Shown: positions 1 through 10,925, numbered from the stretch's first letter. The stretch is DNA of 64,000 bases from Sceloporus undulatus (GCF_019175285.1 NC_056523.1:122456623-122520622), one strand, 5' to 3'. The notes: generated by a model not told the origin, from the sequence alone. Numbers and translations are program-made.

Positions 1-414
1 GAGACATAATTTTGGTAGTCTATCTGGCCCCATTTCATTGATTTTACGCCAATAATTAAACACTTTGATTTTGGCTTGCAAATAAATTGAATATATTTCT
101 AGTTCCGCTCTAACAGCAGACACGAATGTCCTCTTGTCTACACCCAATATACATCTCAGATGTTGAGTCTGAGCTAGTTCAGCTACTGAAATGGGATTTA
201 GACCCCAGACTTCTGCTGCGTATAAAAGCATAGGTGTAACCTTAGCTTTATAAACGTTAATTATTGGAGTTAGAGAGCCAGGGTATTTGTGAGCTTTTAG
301 TTTAAGTATGAGATTCAAACGGGCCTTTGCTCTAAGTGAACTTCTTTGATGATGGCATGGCCAGGATCCATTTTCTGAGAATGTTACACCTAGATAAGAG
401 CTGTTACCAATATT
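1..414 (-). mobile_element. LINE reverse-transcriptase C-terminal fragment
   Basis: Read on the minus strand, this edge of the window is open for about 135 codons and runs off the left end. The translation contains YLGVTFSENGSW, then a stretch reading NVYKAKVTPMLLYAAEVWG, then LRCILGVDKRTFVSAVRAEL. That order (thumb YLGV motif, LLY-AEVWG motif, LRxILGV motif, A-V-RAEL motif) is the usual C-terminal layout of non-LTR retrotransposon reverse transcriptases. It is unlike the CR1, L2 and BovB copies elsewhere here, so it belongs to another LINE lineage that I cannot name. The frame shows no stop, which suggests a fairly young copy. Confidence 0.65.
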
Positions 415-458
415 TTATTACATGGCTGAATATCTTGGCAGATGTACCAAATAAGTTT

Positions 459-689
459 ACAGTATAGTGGGTTCTCGATATCCGTGGGCTTGCCATTTGC
501 AAATTTAAACATCCATGGACAGCAAGTCCTGTTGCTTTCAATGGGTGTGAGTGCACGCAGCTGCATTAACAGCCATGCATGTGTCGCACCTGCCATTAAG
601 GACAATGGAATTCGAAGTCCCACATTTTTCCTTATCTGCAGGGGGGTCCAGAACAGATTCCCCCACAGATACAAAAGGCAGAGTGTATC
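459..689. mobile_element. Tigger/pogo-like MITE
   Basis: The ends are imperfect inverted repeats. The left end reads cagtatagtgggttctcgat, and the right end has a cccccacagatac segment followed by gcagagtgta. The phrases 'ccgtggg' and 'ctgcaggggggtccagaaca' match the style of Tigger-type ends seen at 8.3, 24.1 and 53.3 kb. It is non-autonomous, with no transposase sequence inside. Confidence 0.5.
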
Positions 690-1468
690 ATTAACTTTGG
701 GACTTCCCAAACTGAGAGACACCAGTGTTGATTAAAATAGGGTTTTCCAAACCTAGAGACACCAGTATTTTATTATCGATTAAAAATAGAACATATACAA
801 AGATTCTAATCTATCTCAAGTTAGTTGTAACTAAGGCCATGAAGAATCATTGGTATTCACTTCTAACGTGTTCCATTGTATTAGCAGAATTTAACTTACT
901 GAATCACAGCAAGAAATTAGAATCCATGTCCATTCTAAAAGTCTTACAGGTACATGGGATGAAAACAGAACAAATAAATCTTAGGAACTGAACAAGTAGC
1001 TAAAGCACAAAGCCCAAGTATGTAGCTATGTTCAGTAACATGAATTCCTGATCAAATGTATTTTTATAGACAGAGAGACTTATTCCAAAGCTTCTGTGCT
1101 ATTTATGCCTCCTTTTACCAAATGCATCCATCTGGCCTTTCTTTATAAAACTATATAAAGTTATGAAATTGTTCACATTACATTTTGCAAATGACATAGT
1201 TTGTCTGAACACCCAATAATATACATAGGGGAGAAAGGTGTTTTCAGGACATATTTTGACATGTATACAATCCACAGCTTTGTAGTTTTTGTACTAACTT
1301 CCCTGATACTAACTGAAGTAGGTCACAAATGTTGTTTTCAGGTGACATCCCCATTAAACCTATTAGCCAAGTCAATTATCATAAATACAGCTTGAAAGAC
1401 GTTCCAAGGAGCATAGTTACCCATAACAAGTTAACTTTTTGTTGGTAATAAGAGAATTAAAAGGTTAT
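690..1468. other. Non-genic, no recognised feature
   Basis: AT-rich sequence with no exon, RNA gene or repeat that I recognise. A short imperfect direct repeat (gagagacaccagt and ctagagacaccagt, about 46 bp apart) lies at about 714-767. Confidence 0.5.
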
Positions 1469-1469
1469 G

Positions 1470-1810
1470 GCCCATTACAAACGGGCACCCTAGGACGGAC
1501 TCAGTCCGTGCTACGGTTAGAAAGGGGCGTCTCTTCCAGATGCCCCTAACCCTAGCACGGACTGAGTCCATAACAAATGGCGGCGGCCGTTCCACACGGC
1601 CGCTGACATTTTGATGGAACGGACGCTCTGCATCCGCACATCGCGTGACGGAAGTGACGCTGCGAGTGCGCGACTAGCGCCTCGCGGTGTCTCTTCCGGG
1701 CTGCAAGAAGGAGCGTGATTTTCGCGCTCCTTCTTTGCTGCATCCAGGAACTGCGCCGTTTGGCTGTTGCAATCCGCTGCAATCCGGCGGTCTGTAACGC
1801 GCCTATATTT
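1470..1810. repeat. GC-rich multi-hairpin island, probable mobile element
   Basis: This block of about 340 bp is rich in CpG and G+C, unlike its AT-rich surroundings. It contains three foldbacks. The first pairs 1497-1528 with 1542-1569: 17 bp perfect, one mismatch, then ggttag and a ggggc stem after a 3-nt bulge. The second is around 1577-1602 (ggcggccg against cggccgc). The third pairs 1703-1715 with 1725-1738 (gcaagaaggagcg). There is no long ORF of biological character. A structured non-autonomous transposon is the best guess. An orphan CpG island or a promoter is possible. Confidence 0.45.
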
Positions 1811-2652
1811 CAAAAACAACACAGTAAGTAAGAGGATGCTGGGAGGTTCCTCCCTCCCTTTGAAGTTACTTTTACAGTTATTTTAAAGAGCATTTTTAAA
1901 GGCACCAGGAGTGGGATTTTGCAAGTTTTGTGCTATACCCTTTAAAAATCCTAAATTTTAATCAAAGTAACTGGGCAGAAATGCTTCATGTGATGCAAGA
2001 AACTATTTTTCTTTACATTACAATGAATAACAATAATTAATTGCTTGTTGAAAATAGGTAATGGGTAATCAGAATTGTTTTAGTAGGTAACTTTCCATGC
2101 TCTGGTTATATAAAGCCAACATGTCTTCCCTCTGCAAAACGTAATTGGCAAAAAATATCAGGATGAATTCAGAGTTGCTCCAACAGAAACAGAAAGGTTC
2201 CCTTCAGAGAAAATAGAAAGTCCCAGTGGGGCTTCTATGCCATTATTACTTCCCAAGTTGATCCAGAGTATTTCCCCAAGCATCCAGAACATTTCATGAG
2301 TCAGGAATTGTGGCTGAGAAATTCATGTCACCCAACATAGGTTGCCAGTATTTATTTATTTTTTTAAGGGCTAGAAAGGCATGTCCTTTAAAAGGCAAAC
2401 AGGTGTCCCTTATTATATGGGATGTCCACTATTAGGGGGCTGGAATGCTTTTTCTTTTATATAAACTGAATGTGATGTCAAAAAATCCCATATTTAGGGG
2501 GATAGGGCCTTCATGAAGATATAAATCTCTGCATCGTGTAATTTAGGAATGTGGACAATGTGTTAACTTTAGAGAAATACATGGATAAGTTAATGGAAAT
2601 CCATATTTAATTATTTAGGTAGTTCACATACTTGTTAACAACTGATTCCTGA
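1811..2652. other. Non-genic, no recognised feature
   Basis: AT-rich sequence without a recognisable exon or a clear repeat. Confidence 0.5.
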
Positions 2653-2812
2653 CAGTAACATAGCCAGGGGGGGCCATGGGGTCCGGATCCCCCTTCCGTT
2701 AAATACGATGACTGGTGCGTTCCGCCGCACCGCCATGCCCAAGCTCCATTATAATGGTGCCACTTAGTCTGGACCGCACCCCCCCTTTCCCAAAATCCTT
2801 GCTACGTCCCTG
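2653..2812. mobile_element. Short hAT-type MITE
   Basis: The left end is cagtaacatagccagg and the right end reads ccttgctacgtccctg, its imperfect inverted repeat (cagggacgtagcaagg). The 7-mer ttcctga flanks both sides (2646-2652 and 2813-2819), which fits a degraded hAT 8-bp target duplication. The 160-bp interior has no coding sequence. Confidence 0.6.
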
Positions 2813-3561
2813 TTCCTGATTGTCAACCTTCATATCATGATTTTCAACTGTCCCTTATTGCCATTTTAAAAATCAAGGAATGCTGCCCCTACAAAATATG
2901 GATACCCCCTCAGGATCAGAACAAAATCCTATCTAGTCTAGCATTCTGTTTCCACAGTGTCCAGCTAGACAGAAGCCTGGGGGAAGCCCACAAGCAGAAT
3001 TTGAAGCACAATAACACTTTGTGGTGCCCAGCAACAGATATACAGAAAATCATTTGAATAAAGTGGTCAGGACAGGTAACAATAGGATAATATGAAAGAG
3101 TTCCACTTCAGAATAAATGGGAAGTGTTAGTGAGATAAAGTTGTGGCACAATTAGATGCTCTTCTAAGCTCAAGGAGAAAAGGCCATTTTTTCCCTTAGG
3201 CAAATGTCTTGATGCACCAAAGAAGAATCAAGCAAAAGTTTTAGCTCATTGCCTGTCACTTCAACTTAGTAAAGAGCTTCAGAGACAAATAAATGGATCA
3301 ACTGAGCCTTGTGGAATTCAAAAAGGTAAATAGACCGCTTTAGAATGCTCTCAGATAAATCGCCAATTAAATTGAATCAGCTGAAACTTGGTGTGCATCT
3401 GTCAAGATTAAAAATGTGTTGGCAAGGGAAGGAAGAAACCTATTCATTCATGGGAAGAACATTACCTGCAGTGCAATTCACAAACATAAACATAGTGTTG
3501 TGTGATTCTCTTGTATGTGCTCTTTTTTTTTCTTTGCAGAGACCCTGCTTAACTGACTGCA
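2813..3561. other. Non-genic; diverged interspersed repeat near 2930-3060
   Basis: The stretch around 2930-3060 (atctagtctagcattctg, then ggggaagcccacaagcag, then gtggtgcccagcaacagata) resembles a repeat common in squamate genomes, but I cannot assign its class. I see nothing else here. Confidence 0.35.
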
Positions 3562-3566
3562 AATAT

Positions 3567-6500
3567 AAATAAATAAATAAATAAAATTTTTATTTGTACC
3601 CCGCCCTTCCAAACGATCAGGGCGGCTAACAAAATGCACCGAAGTGCAGACAATATACAAGATTAAAAACAACCATAATAAAACAACAATCCATAAAAAC
3701 AATAAAAAGCCCCTTAGCCCGTCCTCACGGCCACGAGAGAGGAGGGAGGCCCACAGGATATTTAGTCGGGGAATGCCTGATTAAATAGGAAGGTTTTAAG
3801 TCCCTTCCTAAATTGGGCCAGGGTGGAAGATGAGCGGAGCTCCGTGGGCAGCGTATTCCAAAGGGCTGGGGCAGCTGTGGAAAAAGATCTTCTGGCAGTG
3901 ACAGCCAACCTAGCCCCAGGCACCTTCAGGAGTTGCTGCCCAGATGTTCTGAGGGTGCGAGGCGGAATGTACGGGGAGAGGCGGTCCTTCAGGAATCCTG
4001 GGCCCAAGCCATTTAGGGCTTTATAGGTAATAACCAACGCCTTATATTGAGCTCGGAAGCGGATGGGCAGCCAATGGAGATCTTTAAGCACAGGTGTTAT
4101 GTGGCTGGTCCTGGGAGCACCAGTGACCAGCCGCGCTGCCATATTCTGCACCATTTGCAGCTTCCGAGTTTGGTATAAGGGTTGCCCCATGTAGAGTACA
4201 TTACAGAAATCCAGTCTCGAAGTTACCAGAGCGTGTACAACAGTTTCAAGGTCCCTCTGGGCCAGGTATGGGCGCAGCTGGCGAATCAGCCGAAGCTGAT
4301 AACAGGTACTCTTGACCGTCGCATTCACCTGAGCAGTCAGGTGAAGGGACGAGTCAAGAAGCACCCCCAGACTGCGCACGGAGTCCTTCACGGGGAGTGT
4401 GACCCCATTCAGGACAGGTGGAACCACCTCCATTCCTGGACCAGGGGAACCTATCACTAGTACCTCCGTTTTCTCTGGATTTAGTTTGAGTCGGTTTTCC
4501 CTCATCCAGCCCATTACTGACTCTAGACAGGCCACGAGAGGAGAGACGCCATCCCCAGTCACTGCATCAGTCGGAGACATAGAGAAAATGATTTGGGTGT
4601 CATCAGCGTACTGATAACCCCGCGCCCCATGTCTCCGGATGATCTCTCCCAGCGGTTTCATGTAAATGTTAAATAGCATGGGAGACAGAATGGCTCCTTG
4701 AGGGACCCCGGTTTTAAGGGCCCGCTCGCTGGAGCACACGTCTCCCAGCTGCACCATCTGGGACCTCCCAGAGAGGTAGGAGCGGAACCACTGGAGCGCA
4801 GTGCCCCCGATTCCCACCTCAGCCAGGCGCCCCAGAAGGATACCATGGTCTATGGTATCGAAAGCCGCTGAGATGTCCAAGAGCACCAACAGGGACACGC
4901 TTCCCCTGTCAATGCCCAGACGGAGATCATCGACCAAGGCGACCATGGCCGTCTCAACCCCATGACCCGCCCGGAAGCCAGTTTGAAATGGGTCCAGATA
5001 ATCCGTTTCATCCAAGACCGCCTGAAGCTGGATCGCAACCGCCCTCTCGATCACCTTTCCCAAAAATGGTAGCAGCGAAACAGGCCGATAATTATTATGA
5101 ACCAGGGGGTCAAGGGAGGGCTTTTTTAGGATCGGTCTTACTATGGCCAATTTAAGATCCGATGGAAATCGCCCATCCCTGAAAGATGTATTAATTATCC
5201 GGCGTAACAAAAGTGTTACCGCCGGTCCCCCCTGGGCTGCTAACCACGAGGGACAGGGATCAAGAGAGCAGGTTGTCTTCCGAACACTTCCGAGGATCTT
5301 GTCCACATCCTCGGTACTCACCGACTCAAACTGATCCAGTATAACACAGTCCACGGAGGCTCTGGACGCTTCTACCCTAGGTTCTGCCATAATGTCGGCG
5401 TTCAGACCTTCGCTTATACGAGAAGTTTTATCCACGAAAAAGTCGTTAAACAAGTCACAGCAGGCCTTAGAAGGTTCAAGGATCTGGTTCAGGGCGGGAG
5501 GGAGCTGAGTTAGCTCCCTGACCACCCTGAACAACTCTGCCGGACGCGACTCTGCGGACGCAATACGAGCACCATAGAACGAGTTCTTTGTTGCTCGTAT
5601 TGCCTCTCCGTAGTCCTTTAACAGTCGGTCTAGGAGAGTCTTGTCGTTTGAGCAAAGGTGTTTCCGCCAACGGTACTCTAGCCGTCGCAGGACCCGCTTC
5701 CTCGCCCGGAGATCTTCCGTATACCAGGGCTTACGTTTGGAAGCGGGCCTGAGAGGGCGCTTGGGAGCGATTCTGTGTATAGCCCCAGAGAGACCGGTAT
5801 TCCAGATACCGGTGAGGGCATCAACAGAGTCGCCGTCATTTCCAACCGTGAGCCCCTCTAAGGCTTCTTGGAACCTCTCAGGTTCCATCAGCCTACGAGG
5901 GTGGACCATTCTAACCGGTCCGCCACCCCCGGGGGGGATCTGGGTAGAGGCCTTGATTTTCACCTCTACCAGGAAATGATCCGTCCATGACAAGGGGGAA
6001 ATATTAGCTATTTCCACCCACGGATTATCCGCCTCCGAACAGAAGACCAAATCGAGAGTATTACCCGCACAATGCGTAGGACCCTGTATCAGCTGGGACA
6101 GGCCCATGGCCGTCATGGTCTCCATGAATTCCCGAGCCGCACCAGATGGAACAGAGCAGGCCGTGAGGGAGATGTTGAAGTCACCCAGGACAAGAAGCCT
6201 GGGCGTCTCCAGCATCAGCTCAGCAACCAGCTGTGTCAGCTCGTTAAGGGAGTCCGCTAATGCACGGGGTGGCCGATACACTAACAGAATCCCCAGACTG
6301 TCCCTAGCCTTTAGGGTCAGGTAAATACACTCGATATAGGTGGTCTGCCGGAGGTGGTTCCTGGTGAGGGACACGGTGTTCCTATGTACCAAGGCCACAC
6401 ACACCCCCCGCCCACCTAACCTGCGCTGGTCCTTCACCGAGTACCCGGCAGGCAGGGCCTGAGCCCACACAGCATCCCCTTCAGGCCCCAGCCAGGTCTC

Positions 6501-7323
6501 GGTAATGCAAGCCAGGTCACACTTAGAGTCCTCCAGGAGATCCTGGAGGATGTGGGTCTTGTTATTAATAGACCTGGCATTGCACAGGAGCAGCGACAGG
6601 GTTTGTGGCACGGTTGGAGTGACCCTCAGGTCCTTCAGGTTGGGAGGGGGACAGGAAGGCGAGATAGATATGATGCATCTATCCCGTCTTCCCCTGGAAC
6701 GAAAGTCCCTTCTCCCACCGCCATACCTCCCCCTGCCCCACACAACCTCAATTGGGGCTCCGCCCACCAAGGTGTTATCCCCGGCCCAGGCATCCCCCGC
6801 ATCCCTATCCTTCCCCCACCCTCCTATGGCTGTTAATGGAGCAGAGGTTAGCCACTGTAGGCATCCCCTGCTCCTAAGGCTATTCTAGCCTCCTATACCC
6901 GTTGAGACTGCGCAGGTGCGCAGGAGCGCATCGTCGGAGTTCCCCAGTCCGCGGGCGGCACTCCCGGGGCGGTGCGCAGATGCGCATCTTCGAAACCACC
7001 GGGAGGAGGCCGCCCAACGAGGCACAGTCCCAGCAGCGTCGGCGGCGTCGGTGGTCCCTTGGGCGAGGAGGCAGAGGGGGGCGTGTCCGGGAGGGCCGGT
7101 TTCCCGGCTTTTGTACCCGCTGCTCTCACCAGCGGGCTCCTCCCAAACTTTCCCCCAGCAGTCTTAAAGGGCCCCTCTCGCACCTGGCCGCCAATCGCCA
7201 AAGCCAGGCCGAGCCCAGAGTCTCAAGCGGGGTCCCCCGCCGCAGAGTTCCCCAGTCCGCGGGCAGCACTCCCGGGGCGGTGCGCAGATGCGCACCTTCG
7301 AAACCACCGGGAGGAGGCCGCCC
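3567..7323 (-). mobile_element. Near-complete L2-type LINE
   Basis: A minus-strand non-LTR retrotransposon of about 3.76 kb. Its 3' end (low coordinates) ends in a (taaa)n-type tail. The candidate target duplication aatat lies at 3562-3566 and 7324-7328. The 5' part (6771-7323) is GC-rich and contains a direct repeat of about 80 bp with a 308-bp period: gagttccccagtccgcggg at 6937 and again at 7245. One uninterrupted ORF2 fills most of the body. No ORF1 was recognised. A shorter copy of the same family lies at 36,441-37,680. Confidence 0.85.
3762..6770 (-). CDS. LINE ORF2: endonuclease and reverse transcriptase, 1,002 aa
   Basis: This is the replication protein of the L2-type element. The N-terminal half is an AP-like endonuclease with the expected residues in order: N64 (LLCNARSI), E91 (ITETWL), VYRPPR near 164-169, D197 and N199 (LGDFNI), and D264-H265 (WTDH). 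The reverse transcriptase follows: LLDISAAFDTIDH (motif A), GVPQGAILSPMLFNIYM (motif B) and YADD at residues 721-724 (motif C). The C-terminus has the L2-style tail (VPGARL, then FSTAAPALWNTLPTELR, then FLFNQAFPD). The frame has no internal stop, so the enzyme could still be functional. The N-terminal 55 residues are R/G-rich and low-complexity, so the true start could lie further in. Clade L2 rather than CR1 proper is inferred from the tail. Confidence 0.85.
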   Translation of the reverse strand: MVGGAPIEVVWGRGRYGGGRRDFRSRGRRDRCIISISPSCPPPNLKDLRVTPTVPQTLSLLLCNARSINNKTHILQDLLEDSKCDLACITETWLGPEGDAVWAQALPAGYSVKDQRRLGGRGVCVALVHRNTVSLTRNHLRQTTYIECIYLTLKARDSLGILLVYRPPRALADSLNELTQLVAELMLETPRLLVLGDFNISLTACSVPSGAAREFMETMTAMGLSQLIQGPTHCAGNTLDLVFCSEADNPWVEIANISPLSWTDHFLVEVKIKASTQIPPGGGGPVRMVHPRRLMEPERFQEALEGLTVGNDGDSVDALTGIWNTGLSGAIHRIAPKRPLRPASKRKPWYTEDLRARKRVLRRLEYRWRKHLCSNDKTLLDRLLKDYGEAIRATKNSFYGARIASAESRPAELFRVVRELTQLPPALNQILEPSKACCDLFNDFFVDKTSRISEGLNADIMAEPRVEASRASVDCVILDQFESVSTEDVDKILGSVRKTTCSLDPCPSWLAAQGGPAVTLLLRRIINTSFRDGRFPSDLKLAIVRPILKKPSLDPLVHNNYRPVSLLPFLGKVIERAVAIQLQAVLDETDYLDPFQTGFRAGHGVETAMVALVDDLRLGIDRGSVSLLVLLDISAAFDTIDHGILLGRLAEVGIGGTALQWFRSYLSGRSQMVQLGDVCSSERALKTGVPQGAILSPMLFNIYMKPLGEIIRRHGARGYQYADDTQIIFSMSPTDAVTGDGVSPLVACLESVMGWMRENRLKLNPEKTEVLVIGSPGPGMEVVPPVLNGVTLPVKDSVRSLGVLLDSSLHLTAQVNATVKSTCYQLRLIRQLRPYLAQRDLETVVHALVTSRLDFCNVLYMGQPLYQTRKLQMVQNMAARLVTGAPRTSHITPVLKDLHWLPIRFRAQYKALVITYKALNGLGPGFLKDRLSPYIPPRTLRTSGQQLLKVPGARLAVTARRSFSTAAPALWNTLPTELRSSSTLAQFRKGLKTFLFNQAFPD

Positions 7324-7439
7324 AATATGGAAGTTTTATGCTGGGAAAAGTTATATATAAATCTGGGGAATTAAAAGTGAAGGATTTATAGGTTATTTGC
7401 ATTGTCCTGAAATGCATTGTTTGAAAGGGGATATGATAC

Positions 7440-7750
7440 AGCTTAATGCAAATGCAAGAACAGCAAATCAAGCCAGAAATATTCCTAGAAGCCAAGATGA
7501 CAAAACTTAGACTGTCGTATTTAGGACACATCAAGAGAAGGCATGAATTGTTGGAAAAAATAATAATTTTAAGAAAGGTAGAAAGAAGTAGAAAGAGAGG
7601 AAGGCCACATGCTAGGACTTTATTAAAGAGATCACGAATATGAGTTTGCAGGAGCTGAGCAGAGCAGTAGAGGACAGGGGGGCCTGGAGATGTCTCATCA
7701 CCAGGGTCGCCATATGTCAAGATCGACATGAAGGCAGTTAACAATAAATG
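7440..7750 (+). mobile_element. BovB LINE 3' fragment
   Basis: The translation contains IKPEIFLEAKMTKLRLSYLG and HIKRRHELLEK, followed by SRKRGRP. This is the C-terminal reverse-transcriptase tail shared with the copies at 22.7 and 33.5 kb. The 3' end (gcagttaacaata) matches those copies. It is 5' truncated. Confidence 0.75.
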
Positions 7751-8295
7751 CAAGTAAAAAACAGAGACACAACAGATTTTGAGGGAAAAGATATTATATA
7801 TCCATATGCACTTTTTGGACCACAGAAAAAAGATTACAGTCACTGAGTAAACACAGCTATAGATGTGTTCCTATAGCTAAAGTAGGAATGGGTAAAATGC
7901 AGTAACATGAAGCTTGTGCCCCCATGGTCCCTGGAACTCCCAGTTGTTTTAATTTTTTTTAAAAATGGCATTGCAGTTTGCCACCAAAATTTGGCAGCAA
8001 AATGCTGAAAGCACCAAAGGAGAAGGCATATCATAGTCCCAGATCTCAAAAGTAACACGTTGCAAATAATGTGTTATTAGTTAATTAGTTTTCCAGTAGG
8101 GATACCAATAATGAAGGGGAAACTACTGTATGTAACTTTGCACTTGGAAGGTAATGAGGGATAATATCACCCCTCTCACATAACTTATGCATTTTGTTAT
8201 CTTTGTCCCTGTGGCAGAGGTGGTCTCTTTAAATGATGGGGAAGATGGCACATGGTTTGTGTTGGCCCATTGTTGTGGCTTGTGAATCATAAAGC
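7751..8295. other. Non-genic, no recognised feature
   Basis: AT-rich spacer with no exon or identifiable repeat. Confidence 0.5.
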
Positions 8296-8296
8296 T

Positions 8297-8528
8297 GTGA
8301 TATCCATATCCACGGATACTTTATCCATGGATTCAACTATCCACAGCTTGAAAAATATTCCAAAAATATATAAATTCCAAAAGCAAAGCTTGGTCTTGCT
8401 ATTTTATATAAGAGACACCATTTTACCATGCCATTGTATATAATGGGACTTGAGCATCCACAGATTTTGGTATCCACAGGAGATCCTGGAACCAAACCCC
8501 AGCAGATACCAAGAGGTCACTGTAGTTT
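8297..8528 (-). mobile_element. Tigger-like MITE
   Basis: It carries the family signature in reverse: ggatactttatccatgg at the left, then gggacttgagcatccacag, tttggtatccacagg and cctggaaccaaacccc, ending in ggtcactgta. The same phrases recur in the opposite order at 24.1 and 53.3 kb. There is no transposase. Confidence 0.7.
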
Positions 8529-9135
8529 GAAAGGGCCCTGTGTGTCTTACGCAGTGTTTTCTGGAGCACCGATCTGGCATGCCTTGAAGAGATACAGCAG
8601 AAGGCCTAGTCAGTGGAATAATGACTATGAAAAAACCTTCCTTCCCAAACAAGTTATTTCAGCAATTGGTTCTTCACAGGCGCAACAAAGCCATGTTGCT
8701 ATTTTAAATTTAATAATAATGTTCAAGATTGAAAACAACATTTAAAGTTAATTGTTAAAGAGGTAAACTATTTCTGTGCATGGTTTTTGGGGACTGTAGC
8801 TAGATGTGGAGATCTAATCATATTGTTATACCATTCTTTTATTCATCCTATTGATTTTTAATCTTATATCCTCAGTTGTTCATTTATTTCTAATGCTGTT
8901 TTAGGATGCTTAGGTATGCTTTGTACTACACACCAACGATATGTAACATTCAGAACCAAAGGCAACAAATTTAATTATTACTGAATAACAAGAAAATAAG
9001 CAACTACTTTTACAGTGAAACTGTAACTAACTGAAAGTGAAAATATAATTTTAATTCATCACTGTTTTTTAAAGTAACCATTCCTGATTCATTAGGAACA
9101 TTGATATCTCTGGTTCTACTTAAGCAGCTATGTAT
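8529..9135. other. Non-genic, no recognised feature
   Basis: No exon or repeat was recognised. Confidence 0.5.
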
Positions 9136-9136
9136 C

Positions 9137-9340
9137 TGCACTGCAGAAATAAAGCAGTTTAACACCACTTTAACTGTCATGACTCAATGCTATACAATTC
9201 TGGGATTTATAGTTTTGTGAGATATTTAGCCTTCCTACCAGACAGCTGTGGTGTCCACCAAACTACAAATCGCAAGATTCCACAGCACTGAGCCAAGGCA
9301 GTTAACGTGGAGTCAAACTGCTTTATTTCTGCAATGTGGC
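9137..9340. mobile_element. Foldback MITE (ctgcagaaataa family)
   Basis: The left arm begins ctgcagaaataaagcagttt and the right arm ends aaactgctttatttctgca. The interior has the family phrases 'aattctgggatttatagtttt' in part and 'actgagcca'. This is an old copy of the family seen at 29.2, 36.3, 39.4, 39.8 and 48.3 kb. Confidence 0.75.
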
Positions 9341-10545
9341 ACCAGTTAAAGTTACCAGAATCACAAATACCATACTCTTAAAATCCATTGTGATGTATAT
9401 ATTTGAGAGCATTTCTGAAGAGCAGAGTATAAATACAATAAATACAGAAATAAATAAATATAGAATGTATCACAGGCTTTTGCTGTGAGTTTTTTCCTGT
9501 TCTTCTGCTCAATCTGAAATGATATTGCTAAGAGAATTTGCACCATAGTGCAGCTGTCTAGAGACTCAAAACTGCAGGTAAATGAATCTGTCTTTGAACA
9601 GTCTCCCATGTAAACAAAGAAATGAAAGAATCTATTACAAAACAAAGAGACGGGCATGATACCTCCTATCATGCATGGCCAAGTACCAGTTCCCCTACTA
9701 GTACCTATTAAGGTGACCACAAAATTGTGCTAGAAGACCCGCAAATGTCTAGAGAATTATACTCCCTGGGAATCTCAAGCTCCTCCAGCATGACTTCTGG
9801 TAAACATTGACCATAGAATTATGCTAGAGGACCTAGAGATTCCTAGAGAGAAGATATTAATAAAATCTGTGAATAAACAAACGTGCAAAAATCAAAGCTG
9901 CAAATATGGAGGGCTGTCTGTAGAAAGAAATCATAAATTATTCTGAATCAAGACATTAATTAACGAATTAATGAAAGTCCATTTAACCTTCCTCCCACAG
10001 GCCTTCAACAGACACACAAAAGCCAAAAGTCTAAACAAAAGTCAAGAGGTGGGATTTTTTTTTCTAGTACAGTAATGAGGAGAGAGCTCTGCTGGTTGAG
10101 TTTCTGCATAGAGCCCTAACCGGAACAGAAAATAAGGCAGCTTTTTTTCAGTTTGTAATGGATTTACCCTTTTCTGATTTATGTTTTGAACACATTGGTT
10201 CTAGTATCTCAATCTGGGTACACATTCAACAACAATTTCCCCTGCTAGTAAAAAAAGAACAGCCTACAGATGCTGGAGGACAAGAAGAAATAAAGATATC
10301 AAAGTTTCATTTCCACAGTAGGACTCTTCCAATTTGTGAGGAGAGAGGGAGAGAGAGAGAGACTTGTGGAAGGGAACCCCAATATTATACTTTCACCTCT
10401 TCCACCTCTTTATGTAGCGGGAAGTATCAGGTAAGAGAGAGCTTGTCCCAGGATTGAGGAAAGGCAAAGCCAAGCACAGAAAGGTAGCACTCGTGCTTGG
10501 CTGGCCTTCAGCTTGTGGGCAAGTTTAGCTTCCCTCCCGCCAATG
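9341..10545. other. Non-genic, no confident feature
   Basis: No exon was recognised. Around 9,870-9,920 the sequence resembles one decayed Tigger-like end, but no partner end was found. Confidence 0.4.
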
Positions 10546-10553
10546 TTCTACAC

Positions 10554-10917
10554 CAGGGGTAGGCAATCTTTTTGAGCCGGGGCCCGGGTTGCTGTCCCTC
10601 AAACAACTGGGGGGCCAAAGCCAAAAAATAAATAATTAATTTTTTTTTAAAAAAAATTAAATAAATAAATAAACTGGGACAAATGTAGGACATTTTCAAA
10701 TGATGGACACTTTTTTAAAAAAAGTGGAGGACACGCAAAAAAAATTGCTGATTTTTTTTAAAAATGTTAATATAAATGCATGACAATTGCCCCCCTTGCC
10801 CCTGCGTGCAAGAGGCCAAAGGCCCCGGCGGCAGTCGGTGGCAGAACCGGGCTGGGGCCGGTCCCAAGGCCTCGCCGGGCCGCATCCAGCCCGCGGGCCG
10901 CAGGTTGCCTACCCCTG
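10554..10917. mobile_element. Non-autonomous hAT transposon with perfect target duplication
   Basis: The terminal inverted repeats are caggggtaggcaa (left) and ttgcctacccctg (right), perfect over 13 bp. An exact 8-bp duplication, ttctacac, lies at 10,546-10,553 and 10,918-10,925. Both are hallmarks of hAT elements. The interior is A/T-runs followed by a GC-rich end, with no transposase. Confidence 0.92.
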
Positions 10918-10925
10918 TTCTACAC

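Noticed and set aside
3823-7391. Several plus-strand ORFs of 60-152 codons
   Set aside because: They are antisense or off-frame shadows of the L2 ORF2 and its GC-rich 5' region.
7223-7843. 206-codon minus-strand ORF
   Set aside because: It spans the L2 5' monomer, unrelated spacer and an antisense BovB tail, so it cannot be a single gene.
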